Shown: in pieces, positions 40,301 through 51,004 of the stretch | Position numbering within the stretch: position 1 is the stretch's first letter | How the letters are laid out: every line of letters begins with the position of its first letter | Program-made: the position numbers and the translations under genes | Source of the DNA: Solea solea | Taxonomy: Eukaryota > Chordata > Actinopteri > Pleuronectiformes > Soleidae | Reading direction: 5' to 3' | DNA: 64,000 nt | Assembly (NCBI RefSeq): GCF_958295425.1 | Contig: NC_081136.1 | Span: 5,471,811 to 5,535,810 of the forward strand | The notes under the pieces: generated by a model | Told to the model about the DNA's origin: nothing | The model's database searches: none | The model's input: only the letters and a program-made list of their open reading frames with translations

Positions 40301-40984
40301 AATATTGAATTTGACCTCGACATGAATCTTTATTCCCGAAACAACAAGTTCAATCTCGAAATGTCGAGTTCAATCTTGAAATGTCGAGTTCAATCTCGAA
40401 ATATCAAGTTTAATCTTGATATGTCGACTTAATCCCGACATGAAACTTTATTCTCAAAATATCTCTTTAACCTCAACACGTCGACTTTAATCTCGACAAA
40501 CTTTATTCTCGACAAATTTTATTCTCGAAATATTGAATTTAATCTCGACATGAATCTTTGTTCCCGAAACAACAAGTTTAATCTCGAAATGTCGAGTTCA
40601 ATCTCGACATGTCGAGTTTAAGCTTGACATATTGAGTTCAATCTCGACATTCATTCTTTATTCTTGAAATATCGAGTTTAATCTTGATATGTCGACTTAA
40701 TCCCGACATGAAACTTTATTCTCAAAATATCTCGTTTAATCTCGACACGTCGACTTTAAACTCGGAGTTTGTGATTTGCGACTCAAACTTTGAGAGTCAA
40801 TCCATTGTGAGGAGAAAACTAACTTCAGATTTTGTCTCTTTTGTGTTTTTTTCCCTTGTGTACAGTTGCAGGAAATCCGCCTATCAAGGTGAACTGCAAT
40901 TGCAGATATGGTGTTTGTACTTCCGTTGCACTGATTGTGGGCTTCTGCACAGCATTCGGGATTCAAAGCAGTGAGAGCAAATAA
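37390..40984 (+). CDS. Gene A: small two-Ig SLAM/CD2-family protein, CD48-like, 240 aa
   Basis: The signal peptide is split over exons 1 and 2. A V-type Ig domain follows (about 20-115) that lacks the canonical disulphide, as in CD2/CD48-type domains. A C2 domain (about 119-200) has four cysteines in the SLAM pattern CTVKLKC, FTC and LNC. The C-terminus is a short hydrophobic stretch (VALIVGFCTAFGI) and the tail QSSESK, with no tyrosine motif. CD48 in mammals is a GPI-anchored ligand of other SLAM receptors; whether this one is GPI-anchored or membrane-spanning is open. Exons: 37390-37426, 37735-37941, 39039-39149, 39867-40115, 40866-40984; all junctions are phase 1. It sits directly downstream of vangl2 and converges on gene B. 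The start was chosen because it gives a short leader in frame; an upstream alternative cannot be excluded. Confidence 0.78.
38437..38650 (+). mobile_element. tRNA-derived SINE
   Basis: An A-box-like tggctcagtggtaaagcga and a B-box-like gggcttaattcctgg are spaced as in a tRNA gene. They are followed by acttgagcaagacacttaac and a ctctatataaatac tail ending in (CTT)n. It lies in gene A intron 2. Confidence 0.7.
40140..40770. repeat. Minisatellite-like array of TCGA-containing units in gene A intron 4
   Basis: More than twenty degenerate units of about 20 to 24 bp follow the pattern tttaatctcgacatgtcgag, alternating with tttattctcgaaat variants. A higher-order repeat of about 350 bp is visible: ttcccgaaacaacaagtt occurs near 40336 and 40561. 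Related text occurs at 35375-35465. Confidence 0.85.
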
Positions 40985-41164
40985 CTTCATTCTTTGACCT
41001 AACTCTCTTCCACAGGCATCTCAACTAAGTCACTTAAAATTCGAAGTGACTAAGTGTTATGATGGAGAACAAGCATCAAGCACTCATACAACACAATGAG
41101 TATAGGTTGTTGTTTGAGGTAGAGATACATTCATTATGTTTACATGAACAGTTTAATCAAGCTA

Positions 41165-41510
41165 AGGCTGTAGTCTGACTAAGACAAGCAATCGGACAAC
41201 TCCGAGTATACATTTGGAGGAAAAAACTATTTATTTCCCACGTACATCTGACTCCACGTCCGTAGGTGGCACTGTGTCTCTCTGTAAGCAAGTGCACATT
41301 GAATCAGTTTCCTGTTGACCTTTACGTCACAGAAATGTTCTGTATGTTTCGTACCTGCTTTACCGTCTCCTACTTCTGGTTCAAAAACTGGGGGTGAAAA
41401 TTTTTTGGTGCATGCGCAGAACGCCAAGTCCAACTCCAGTCCGACTAAGCGTGTACATGTGAGAGTAATCAGACTATGAATCGCGTTATCCAGGTATTAG
41501 ACAGCCTTTT
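41165..41510. mobile_element. Copy of the tagtcggactaagac palindromic element
   Basis: It begins tgtagtctgactaagacaag and ends taatcagactatgaatcgcg, then ttatccaggta. These correspond to the element at 27975-28405. It lies between convergent genes A and B. Confidence 0.5.
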
Positions 41511-41890
41511 TCAGCCACACACTGACGTTTGCACGACACAATCTTGCCAAACAAGGCAGCAGTAGACCAGCCGCTGCAGATTTCCTCTGCGGACTCTGGT
41601 GCGGGGAGAGTGACTTGTATTTCTGGTGAGAAAACACAGGTCTAACTGTGAGAAATGTGTATAAAACATATGATTGAGGTATCACACTTACGCAGGTGTG
41701 GATTTTATTAGATGAGCCTTTTATTTAGCAGCAAAAATCTGGTTTCCCTGTTTTCAGTGAGGGTGAGCGTCCAGCTTTTGGGCTTTTTTGGAAGTAGACG
41801 AGACAACATTTTTTTGTTCGTCTGTAAATCCACCCTCAACGTCAACCAAACAAATGACAATATCATGAAACTGTCTCATTGTGTCTCAGG

Positions 41891-41894
<4 letters not shown>

Positions 41895-41921
<27 letters not shown>
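41895..41921. repeat. (TA)n microsatellite
   Basis: About 13 perfect TA units. It lies just past the candidate - strand poly(A) signal (tttatt at about 41937) of gene B. Confidence 0.9.
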
Positions 41922-42187
41922 GACTGACACAAAGTCTTTTATTACAGAAAAATTCAAAAAAGCACTCAACTACCTTAAAGGTATGTATTCATCGTGATCA
42001 TCATTCATCACTTTCAGATGGAAATGTCGTTTGTTACACAAAATAATTTCTCCTTTTCCATTTTGTTTTAGGCAAATGTGTCCGAAATGCATTAGAGCAA
42101 GATAACCCAGAGACATCGAATCCAGAATGACGACACCATGAACACCATCTATACTTTTTATGAACATTGCACGAAACACAAGAAAAT

Positions 42188-42240
<53 letters not shown>

Positions 42241-42241
42241 C
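42188..42241. repeat. (AC)n(AT)n compound microsatellite
   Basis: About 8 AC units followed by interrupted AT units. It lies in the probable 3' UTR of gene B. Confidence 0.9.
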
Positions 42242-42429
42242 GAAAATACAGTTTACGAGAGTAAATTCTGAGAATATAGTTAAAAATTAAATACACATGA
42301 CACAAGAACGTGATGTTTTCCTGGTCTGCTGTGGGCTCTGGGCTTTTGTCAAACTTCGGAAAATGTTGCATCTTGGCGAGGCAGCGGGATTCTTGCAAAT
42401 CTTGCAAAAAGTTTTTGCACAGAGGTCAC

Positions 42430-45400
42430 TTAAATGTCTTGGTAGGGCGATTCAGGGGGCGTCCTCACACGACTGAGCTGGATCTTGTCGTACACTGAAT
42501 GGGGCTAGATGTGCGGGAGTGGGGGAAAAAAAGGAAAAACGTCAAAAGGCAATAATTCACTTCCAAAACACTTCAGCTGCTTGAGCTGTGGAGCAAAGTT
42601 TGCCCTGATACAGTCAGTATTCACAGAATCATCTACTCTGGTCAAGCGGGGGCCGACATAGAGTTAAAAAAAGTGAAAAAAACAACTATTTTAGTAGCCG
42701 GTGGGCAATATAAGATATTTATTATGATATTAAAAAGTGCTTGTTTTGATATAAAATGATTCACAATAAAAACATATTTATGATGCACAAAAACGGAGAA
42801 TTCAATTGAAAATTTAGCAAATATTGACAAGGATAATTGTGATTAAAACAGCTTAAATATATGTAATTTCATGTTGAGTGTAATACCTTTAATAAAGCAA
42901 TGATTACAACCGAATGTCTTATTACTATTGTAAAAATATTGCCAGCAAATACAATCTGCTTGTCTGAACTGTGGAAGGAAGCCGGAGAACCTGCAAAAAA
43001 AGCCACACACACACGGAGAACATGCAACATGCAGCTCTTACTATTGGTCTTACCATTAGTGTGACCTGGTTGGGTCTGTGGTCTCTTATGAAGTCATACA
43101 CCGATGGTACGTGAGCGGGTTTCTGGAGATTGTACATGAACATTAAATGCATCGATTTCTGGTACGATTCGGGTAGCGACATGCGTCTCAGAGCGCGACA
43201 AAGATGATTTTTAACGGAGTGTAAAAGCAAAACCTCAATACTTACATTATCCACTACATAATCAGAGATATCGGCATACTCGGTTTCGATTTCTGCTGTA
43301 GATTTAAAGAAGGAGATGAGGTTAAAGGAGAAAGAAACTTTTTCAGGTGCTGAAATAAAAGGGCATAATAATGTAAATAATATATACCTTGAGAAATGTC
43401 TTCAGTTTGTCTCCGCTTGCAGACGCAGATAACCGTTATGATGACGACGATGATGATCAGCAGCAAACAAGCTCCTGCTGACACCACGGTCCACAAAGGA
43501 AATTTTTCTGCGGGAATAATTCAAATGTCAAAATGGCTCTTCAAAGCTGCTGTCAGTCAAATATCTGTTCAATGTGGAAAATGTCAGGCCGAGCAGTGAG
43601 ATGAAAGTGAAAATGAAAACAAGGGCTAACGGAGGACTTTGTCTCAACCAAATAGTTGTGGACGATCACAACAAAGGGGTGTGGCTAATTGGCTTTGATC
43701 TACACAAAAAAGTTGCTAACACCAAATTAAGTTAATTCAGATTTTAAGAAGCCAGTCATCTGCATATAATTTGCTATCTTTAGTTTGAACTTAATTCATT
43801 TAGGCGTAATTATTCAAAGATTGTAAAAACATTTTTTTTTCCATTTTTCCAATCAGGAGCCAGAAGTTGACATAAAAGCGTATATTTTGTATTTATTAGA
43901 TTCTAAATGCTGGGCTATTTTGATATGTGTACCATCACCTGATTCATCCATCAACTCGACTCACCTCCTTTTGAGATCTCATCTGTGATGTTGTCACACT
44001 TCACTGCTTTTTCCGCGAAAGATTGTTCGCCGATACTATTCAAAATGGTGCAGGTGAATATGGTCCCTCCCTCCTGTGGCCTGATGGTGTACTGCAGCCT
44101 GGAGCCACTGTAGATCTGGCTCTTTACCGTCCAGTTGTAGGTGATGTTGCTGTCAGACATGGAATTGCAATCCAGCACAACAGTACAGGATTCGTTTGAG
44201 GCGCTCCAGCTGGAGTTGAGAGTCAGGATGGGCGGAGTTAGGAGTGCTAACGGAGGCAACAGGGCGAGAGAAAAAGAGGCCATTTGAATTTGTAGTGAAT
44301 TGACTTTGTACTAGAGCACGATTTCACAGTCAGTCTGATGGGATATGACGTGTTGTGGGGAGATTGGGGGCCGGAATGTTATTAAATGTTGTTATAGATT
44401 AAAGCCCGCTGTAGATATATATTATTAACTCTCCATTTGTAGGCTTTTGAAAACAGGACACAGACAAATCTTACATTTTAGCAATCACCATCACTGAACA
44501 AAAAGCCTCTCACCATGAACGTGCAGAGTGATGGTGACTGTTGTCCTTTGTACTTCATTTACTTCAGATTTAAAACGGTAAACACCAGAATCTTGAAGAG
44601 TCAGACGTCTCACTGTTAGACTCAAGTTTATGCGGTTTAGACTCGTTCGGCCTCTGAATTGAGCTCCTTTTTGACTTTTTTCCAAATCTTCAACAATTTG
44701 ATCTTTATAAATCCAATCAGCATTGGTGACGCCTTCAGATGGTAAACATGATGAAAGCACCACGGTGTCTCCCACTTGTTTATGGACGACACTAGGACAC
44801 TCGGACGCCTCCACATCTGAAACACAAAAGCAAACAAAGTAGCAATAAATGACTCCAGTTCATTGGTGTAGTGCCTGCTCATTGTGTGAATTATTGGGTT
44901 TCTCTGCTCTCCATGATGTTGTCTATGTACAGTGCCTTGAGATAATGTATGTTATGATTTGGCGCAATACAAATAAAATTGAATTTAATTGAATTTCACT
45001 CGTGCTGTTGCCTGTATTTGCACATTGACACAAAGACTCAAACAAATGTTATTTTTTGTTATGTACAACTGCAGTTTTTTTTCTTTCTAAATAAAACTCA
45101 TTTTAAATTGTTAATACACTATTTTAATATGGAGTCAATTGCAAATAACTGCCAGATACTGAAAGTTATTCTGGAAAAATGGGCAAAAGCGTTTAGTTAA
45201 CACACTGACTGTAACACCAATGCCAGTAACTCTGGAATAAGGACAATTGAAAGTGTTGAATACACCTACGAGTGTGGCTTTAACACGTGATGTACTCATG
45301 CGTGCTACAACATAAAGGCAGAGAATTTCTCTGTGTGTGTGTGGTGACAAAACACAGACAGAATATTACAAGTACAATATAATTTCTTTGTTTTTTTGCC

Positions 45401-47503
45401 ACCTCTTTCCTGTCAACAGTCAGCGCTCGTTTCCTTCGCTTGACATCTCCGCAACCTCAGACACTAATTTTAGGTTCCTGACTCAGCCGTATAGTAAAGT
45501 GAGAGGATCCTGAAAACGCTCATATGAGTCAGTGTGTGTTAAAGTCGACCACTTGTTGATAATCGCTACTTTATAACTCTATTTACCACGAACAACATCC
45601 TAGGTTCGTCTTGTTTTACATTGTATTTGGAAGTGTTCTCAATGTACTTCTTGAAAGAAGAAACAGCACAAGTGTGAGACACTGACCTCGATGAAAGTGG
45701 AAATTAGAATCGTGACTCACTGTTGCTGCTGTCGCCGCTACTCAGGAAATCTATGGCTAAACTGTGTCTGTGGTGCCACAAACCTTTCCACACTGCACTT
45801 GTTAGAACAGCATGCAGACCACTTGACTTCAAACACAAGTTCCTGCAGAATATGTGTTAGTTCAACATATTTAACAAATAAATAGGAAGCGCAAAAGCTA
45901 TTTTTGTTCTAGCTATATTTTTTGTCTTGGTATGGGCAACCAAAGGTGACGCAACTGTCGAATGCGTGCATTCCAAGCAACTCATTTGTTTACGTTGGGC
46001 AATTTCCCGGCCGTTTTCACACTTGGCAGCAATCAAATAATGTTTGTTCAAAATTAAATTGAATGAAAAAAAAGTAGTAACTTATTAAAAAAGTAAAAAG
46101 GTCTTAAAAAGAGAAGAGGTTTTTGCCTCAGTAAAGGCAACTCAAGATTTCTAAGTTATTGTTATGTTGACTGTGTGTGTATTCCAACTAGCTCATTTAT
46201 TTAAGTCAGTTCTTCATCGTATTGACACAAAAAGATTGTTGATCGTTTAGAAATAACATTTTGGAAAATAAAATTTAATAAGGGATGTATGCACTCTGAG
46301 GTTTTTCACAAATGATTGAAAGTTTAAGCCAGGGACGTATGATCTAGCCTTCAAAGACGCAAAAAGGTGTGACAGCAGTATGTAGTTTCGGAGAGGTGGG
46401 GGAATATCTAAGTTTCTAAGATCTAAAGACAAAGTACGGCCTCAAAAACAAAGACTTCTCTAGCTACAGGCAGTTGTATTTAGAGAAGGTCAAATGAAAC
46501 TATAAAGAAGGTGATTGGTGGTTATTATGGATTCATACAAAGAGAGCAGGGGGGGGAATCAGCATTTTATATAAAAGCAAAATGGGAAGCAGAACTATAA
46601 ATCCAAATACAAGAATGAAAATGTACCTGACTTGCTACGAGTATTACTCGTAGCAAGTAAGAAAGAAGTCACAAGAAACTGGCTCAGTAGTATGAATACT
46701 CCAAAACGGGAACAGTGGTTGGAAATTGTCCCGGAAATCCTCGTTATGGATAAATTGACTATTACTTTAACTTGAATTGTTTTGCCTACATGCATGTGAA
46801 AACTCAATCAAAATTTAAGTTGTTAAGAGTGTTACCAAAGAAAGTTTTTGTGCACGTTACACATGCACTTGGGTTCAAGTAACCTAAAATAAAGTTACTT
46901 AAGCTATATTTTGTCTCAGTGAATGCAATTCAAGACAAACTACTGTCAACAACTAAATTATTTCTAAGTTGGGCAATCAAAAACAAAAGGAAACATGGGT
47001 GATAACATTTGGAATGCTAACCGACACATTTTTGTAACACATCTGTACATTAAAGACACTTCTGCAAACAAACTCCCCACTCCCAGTTATGTAAAAAAAG
47101 AGACACAAATATCGAATGTTTTGAATTAAAGCATCAAAGCAACACAAACCCTACAAAATTGACACTTTACCCAGCTTCAGATTCCAATGAATGCTGCACA
47201 TTGCCGGTGAGTTTTAACTGTTTGAGTGTGTTTAAGTGTACAAGCCTTGTCTTCAGTTATTCTATGTCGATGTCTCAGTTAAAAAAGCTTTAAAGGCACA
47301 GCATTAGTGCCACGTAAAGTAAAGGCACAGTAGTCGTTAAACAAGGCAAAACGTGTCAGTGCAATCTTACGAATAATCACTTCACAGCAAAAGTCAGTAA
47401 CGAACGTACCATGGAGGCAAAACCAAAGGAGCAGCAGGGGAAGCAGCAGCTCGGCGTGAGAGGCCAAGAAGCAGGTCAAGCGGTGGAGGCGACCACCAAC
47501 CAT
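42430..47503 (-). CDS. Gene B: SLAM-family receptor with three tandem ITSM-like motifs, 330 aa
   Basis: SLAM-family receptors sit on leukocytes and recruit SAP-type SH2 adaptors through TxYxxV/I switch motifs. Exon 1 encodes a leader with a strong Leu stretch. A V-type Ig domain follows (about 32-132, ending SLTVRRLTLQDSGVYRF, with no F-strand cysteine). A C2 domain (about 133-226) has the four-cysteine SLAM pattern CTVVLDC, FTC and VKC. The transmembrane helix (about 232-254) ends in KRR. The tail contains TEYADI (Y273), SVYDFI (Y292) and SVYDKI (Y311), each 19 residues apart and each on its own exon. Exons in order: 47503-47410, 44816-44514, 44246-43965, 43507-43388, 43295-43246, 43122-43054, 42504-42430. 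The frame closes exactly. Two upstream in-frame codons could extend the leader to 47554. Gene C is its ectodomain paralog. Confidence 0.87.
44905..45200. repeat. LINE tail followed by a dispersed repeat also found around gene E
   Basis: 44928-44995 reads tgtacagtgccttgagataa and on to a (TTGAA)-like end, a typical fish retroelement tail. 45000-45200 contains tttcactcgtgctgttgcc, aaagactcaaacaaatgt and, reversed, tggcagttatt and cccatttttccagaataact. These match the repeats at 60530-60640 and 61780-61905. It lies in gene B intron 1. Confidence 0.6.
46630..46658. repeat. Perfect 14-bp arm palindrome in gene B intron 1
   Basis: acttgctacgagta is followed by one base and its exact reverse complement. 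It could form a cruciform or be a remnant of a small insertion. Confidence 0.9.
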
Positions 47504-47574
47504 CTCTGTGAGAGGAGAGAGGAACCACGTCTGCTTCCTCTTCTGCTCGATCAAACTGTGACAAGTCAGCAGCT

Positions 47575-47645
47575 GAAATTAAAAAAAAAAAAAAAAAAGA
47601 GAGAGAAACAAGGAGGAGGGGGAGGAGGGGGAGGAGGAGGCGGTT
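47575..47645. repeat. A-run and G-rich purine tract upstream of gene B
   Basis: About 18 A residues are followed by gagagagaaac and then repeated ggaggaggggg blocks on the + strand. It lies about 75-140 bp upstream of the gene B start codon, so it may be in the promoter or 5' UTR. It has G-quadruplex and triplex potential. Confidence 0.8.
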
Positions 47646-47659
47646 TCGGTCAGCAAAGA

Positions 47660-50600
47660 AGCAGACGGAGTTGCCTGGCCTCGTTTACTAGTGTGAGCAC
47701 ATCAGTAACTGTGGTGCCAAAGAAGATCCTTCAGGTTAAGGAATTGACCCCGGGTTCTCTGAAAACAAATGTTGACAAAGAACATGAGGTTATATTAGAC
47801 ATAATAGCTGTAAGAAAACATACATTAAAATGTGAACAATACACACTAAGAGCAGAAGGAAAGTGTTTCAAAACAAAGCCATGCTAAATCAGAAGGTTTT
47901 GCGTTTAGATTTATATTGAAATATTTGCGGGTAACGCGAGTGCAGTGAGTGCGGCGTTGCTGCTGCAGAGGTGGGTGGTCTGTGCACGGCCTGCGGAGAA
48001 ACACTGTGTCACTTCCTACTAATGTTTGTCAAGCGTTCACATGAAAGCAGTGAGGTTTCAGGCAGCGTCACACTCAAAGACCCTGAAAAAAGAACGAAAC
48101 CAACAATCCCCTTTCTTTATTTTGACAGTCCGCCTGTTCAGCCATCAACAGATTTCCAGTAGTTTAAGTTATTCAACTGATATTGACTATAACTTTACAA
48201 AACTGCCTGTTGTCTAGAAATCATATTTTTACAGTGTCATTAACCAACATTTAATGAGTTCTCTGTAGATTCTGTCAGCATTTTTATTCTCTGACTATCT
48301 ACTACCTACTATTGGAAAGAAAATTGGATGATAGAGCAGGGCCAGGTCAAGCCTTTATAGGGCCCTTTAAAGGGGCCCAACCACCATCTCAGAGTAGCTG
48401 GTGCTTGACTATTATTGCTACTAGTGAAACTAGTTTGCATTAATTTTAGTTGTGTTAGTTATGCAAATTATTTTTCTTTTCTACTTTAGAGGGAAGTAAA
48501 ATCACAAAAGTGGCTGGGTACTAATTTGCACTTTTGTATTTAAAGTCAAACCTATAAACTGAAACCAACAACATTATTAAAATATTGAAATAGATCTAAA
48601 AAATAACTAGATTTCTTTAATCCTAAGGGCCGGCTCTAATATTACTCACACTCGTAGCGCTAAGCACAAAAAATGTGCTTTTTAAGAGCAAGCTGTAGTG
48701 GAGAGTGGTAAATAATGATCACTTCCAAGGCAAAAGCCCAGATTGATGCCCAGATATAATAAATATGTGTATTATGCGTTAATGGAAGTGAGATCAAAAA
48801 CAGCAGTTTAAATGGGACATTTTTTGCACTTAATGGTATGAGTGTAACACTTGTTTGTACACAGTGTAATGTAGCTTTAATGTAGGAGCTGAGCTGGAAA
48901 AAACAAGATTAAATGAAATACACAATCTTATTTTCATAACCAAAATTATGAAAGGGCCACCCCTGGAGATCAGGGAGCCCCCAATCAGCCGCTTAGTTCG
49001 CTAATGGGTCAGCATGGGCCGGGTTCTCTGAAAACAATGTTTTCAGTAGTAGGGTATGATCATTTCTTAATTGATTATCTGTTGATGTGATTTTTGTTGC
49101 AGAATTTGATATGGGCCAGAAAAACATGTTGTTTTTCAAATGACAGTGAAGTCTGCATAAGGAAAACCACAAGATTGAAAGGAAATGTCAAAAACATGTG
49201 ACGCTTTTCCCAACGAACCCACACTCCCTCACACTGGCCGTTGCCATAACTTCACACCATGTGGTTTTTAATTCTGATAACTGAGTACTTTTTTTTTAAT
49301 GACACGGAAATCTCCCTGTAGTCTCTGAGATCACTTCCCCCAAACTAAAAAAAAATGATAAACCAAAGAGCAATGATGAAATTGTTTATAAAACCACATG
49401 GTATTTAACAATATTTCAAAAATAAAGCTACAGAAACTTTTATTTTTTTGTTGGCTTTTTTCATCTTTACCACTTTTAGGATATATTTTAAAATAGTCCG
49501 AGACTCTTGCTGACCATTTAGGGAGATTCTTGGTAAAACTTACCCTTACACATTCGCTGGCATTAATTTTGAAAGAGGAAATGAATCACCAAAGAAACAG
49601 AACTGTAAAAATGCACCCGCACTCTTTAAACACTGTAGACAATCTCACAAACAACAACCAGACAAGTTTAAATGTATTTATTTCACACTAATGCATTGTA
49701 ACAACTCCCTAGTTTTGGATAGGAACCTAGATTAAAAATGAGTTTACATAGATTCTTGCATTATTTAAGAATCCGAAAGGTGAAAATGTGTTTGGTTCTT
49801 CCCAAAATGAAGCAAAAAAGATTTTCATAACAAGAGTTTAAACAGTCAAATTCATTCTGAGCAGCCGAGTACAGGAACTGAAAGGGAAACATACGCAGAG
49901 CGCCATCAAGTGGCAAAAAAAAAACTACATATGCAAATGTGGTAACATTATATATACATATACATATAAATATATATATATTTACATATATATATACACA
50001 CACACATATATACACACATATACATATATACACACACACACACATATATACATATACATATATACACATGTACATATATACATAAATATATAAATATACA
50101 CAGACATTTGGAGAGCTAAAAGAATACATTTTTAAAGTAAACATAATTAAAAACTCAGTAAATAAAAACAAAAAATTCCATATTTTCAACTTTCATAATT
50201 TGAGGCTACAAAACACAGCAGAGAACTTTAAAAGCTTTGATGTATGACCATGTGCGGCCTATATGCAGAGCCTTCCCAGTTTACCACCGGGCCGCGCCCC
50301 ACATTTTGGGAATCACCGCTACATACGGTGCAATGTAAAATGAAAAGCATAAATATGCGTCATAACTCAAACACTCACACGAAAACCAAAAATGACGACG
50401 TATACTAACTTTGGCACAAAAAAGTCTTTAACATTAAAGGAATAATTCATGTTTTTTGAACTGCTGCTTCTATCATTGACTTCAAATGCATTGCTTTGTG
50501 ATTTCTGTGTTTGAAATCCTTTATCCGGATTGACCGAAGTGACACAAACTTCCCACAAGAGGCAGCGGTAGACCAGCAGCTCCAGTGTCCCTGTAAGCTA

Positions 50601-50990
50601 AAAACACAGATTTTCTCTATGGACTTTGGTGCAGGAGCGTGAGCAGTTTATAAACTTCACTTTCCAGTCAGAAAAGCTCGTCTTACAGAAGATAAAGTGA
50701 CAAACATATTCTTAGGACTTAAGCAGGTGCATATTTCATTAAGTGACCTCCTTTTTAAATGGCCAAAATCAGTTTTTGCCTCTTTCCAGGACTAGGACTC
50801 ATGTTGATTTATCAATATGAAATGGGGTTCGAAAGAGTAATTGTTAAAGTTTCATTACCTTACAACCACATTACAGAAACAAACCATTATTCCGTTATTT
50901 TTTCCAGGTTTGAAAATGAGCAAATCCATGTTCACTAAAACAAACAACAAAGAAAGACAAGTCCTGCAAATTAGAGTTTCCATCCATCCA
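47660..50990. other. Spacer between genes B and C
   Basis: No exon with Ig, transmembrane or other recognisable coding sequence was found. The stretch holds a hAT-like fragment (48335-48640, gcagggccaggtcaag to aagggccggctcta, weak ends), an AT/AC microsatellite (49950-50102) and a copy of the gattttctctatggactttg repeat (50520-50720). Confidence 0.5.
49950..50102. repeat. Long compound (TA)n / (ATACAC)n microsatellite
   Basis: About 150 bp of alternating TA, TACA and CA units, imperfect. It makes a meaningless Tyr/Ile/Val/Cys-rich reading frame on the - strand. Confidence 0.9.
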
Positions 50991-51004
50991 GTTATTTGTT
51001 GCTC

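Noticed and set aside
42925..43254. Read-through frame giving a longer gene B tail
   Set aside because: It crosses an intron between 43246 and 43122. Consensus donor and acceptor give the in-frame 69-bp exon instead.
47411..47887. A 158-residue open frame on the + strand
   Set aside because: It is mostly Lys, Gly and Glu from the A-run and G-rich tract and runs antisense to the gene B leader. No splice partners or domain are visible.
48335..48640. Possible hAT element with gcagggccagg / gggccggctct ends
   Set aside because: The ends match poorly and no target duplication is seen, so it is mentioned only within the spacer description.
49761..50189. A 142-residue Tyr/Val/Cys-rich frame on the - strand
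   Set aside because: It is the translation of a TA/CA microsatellite.
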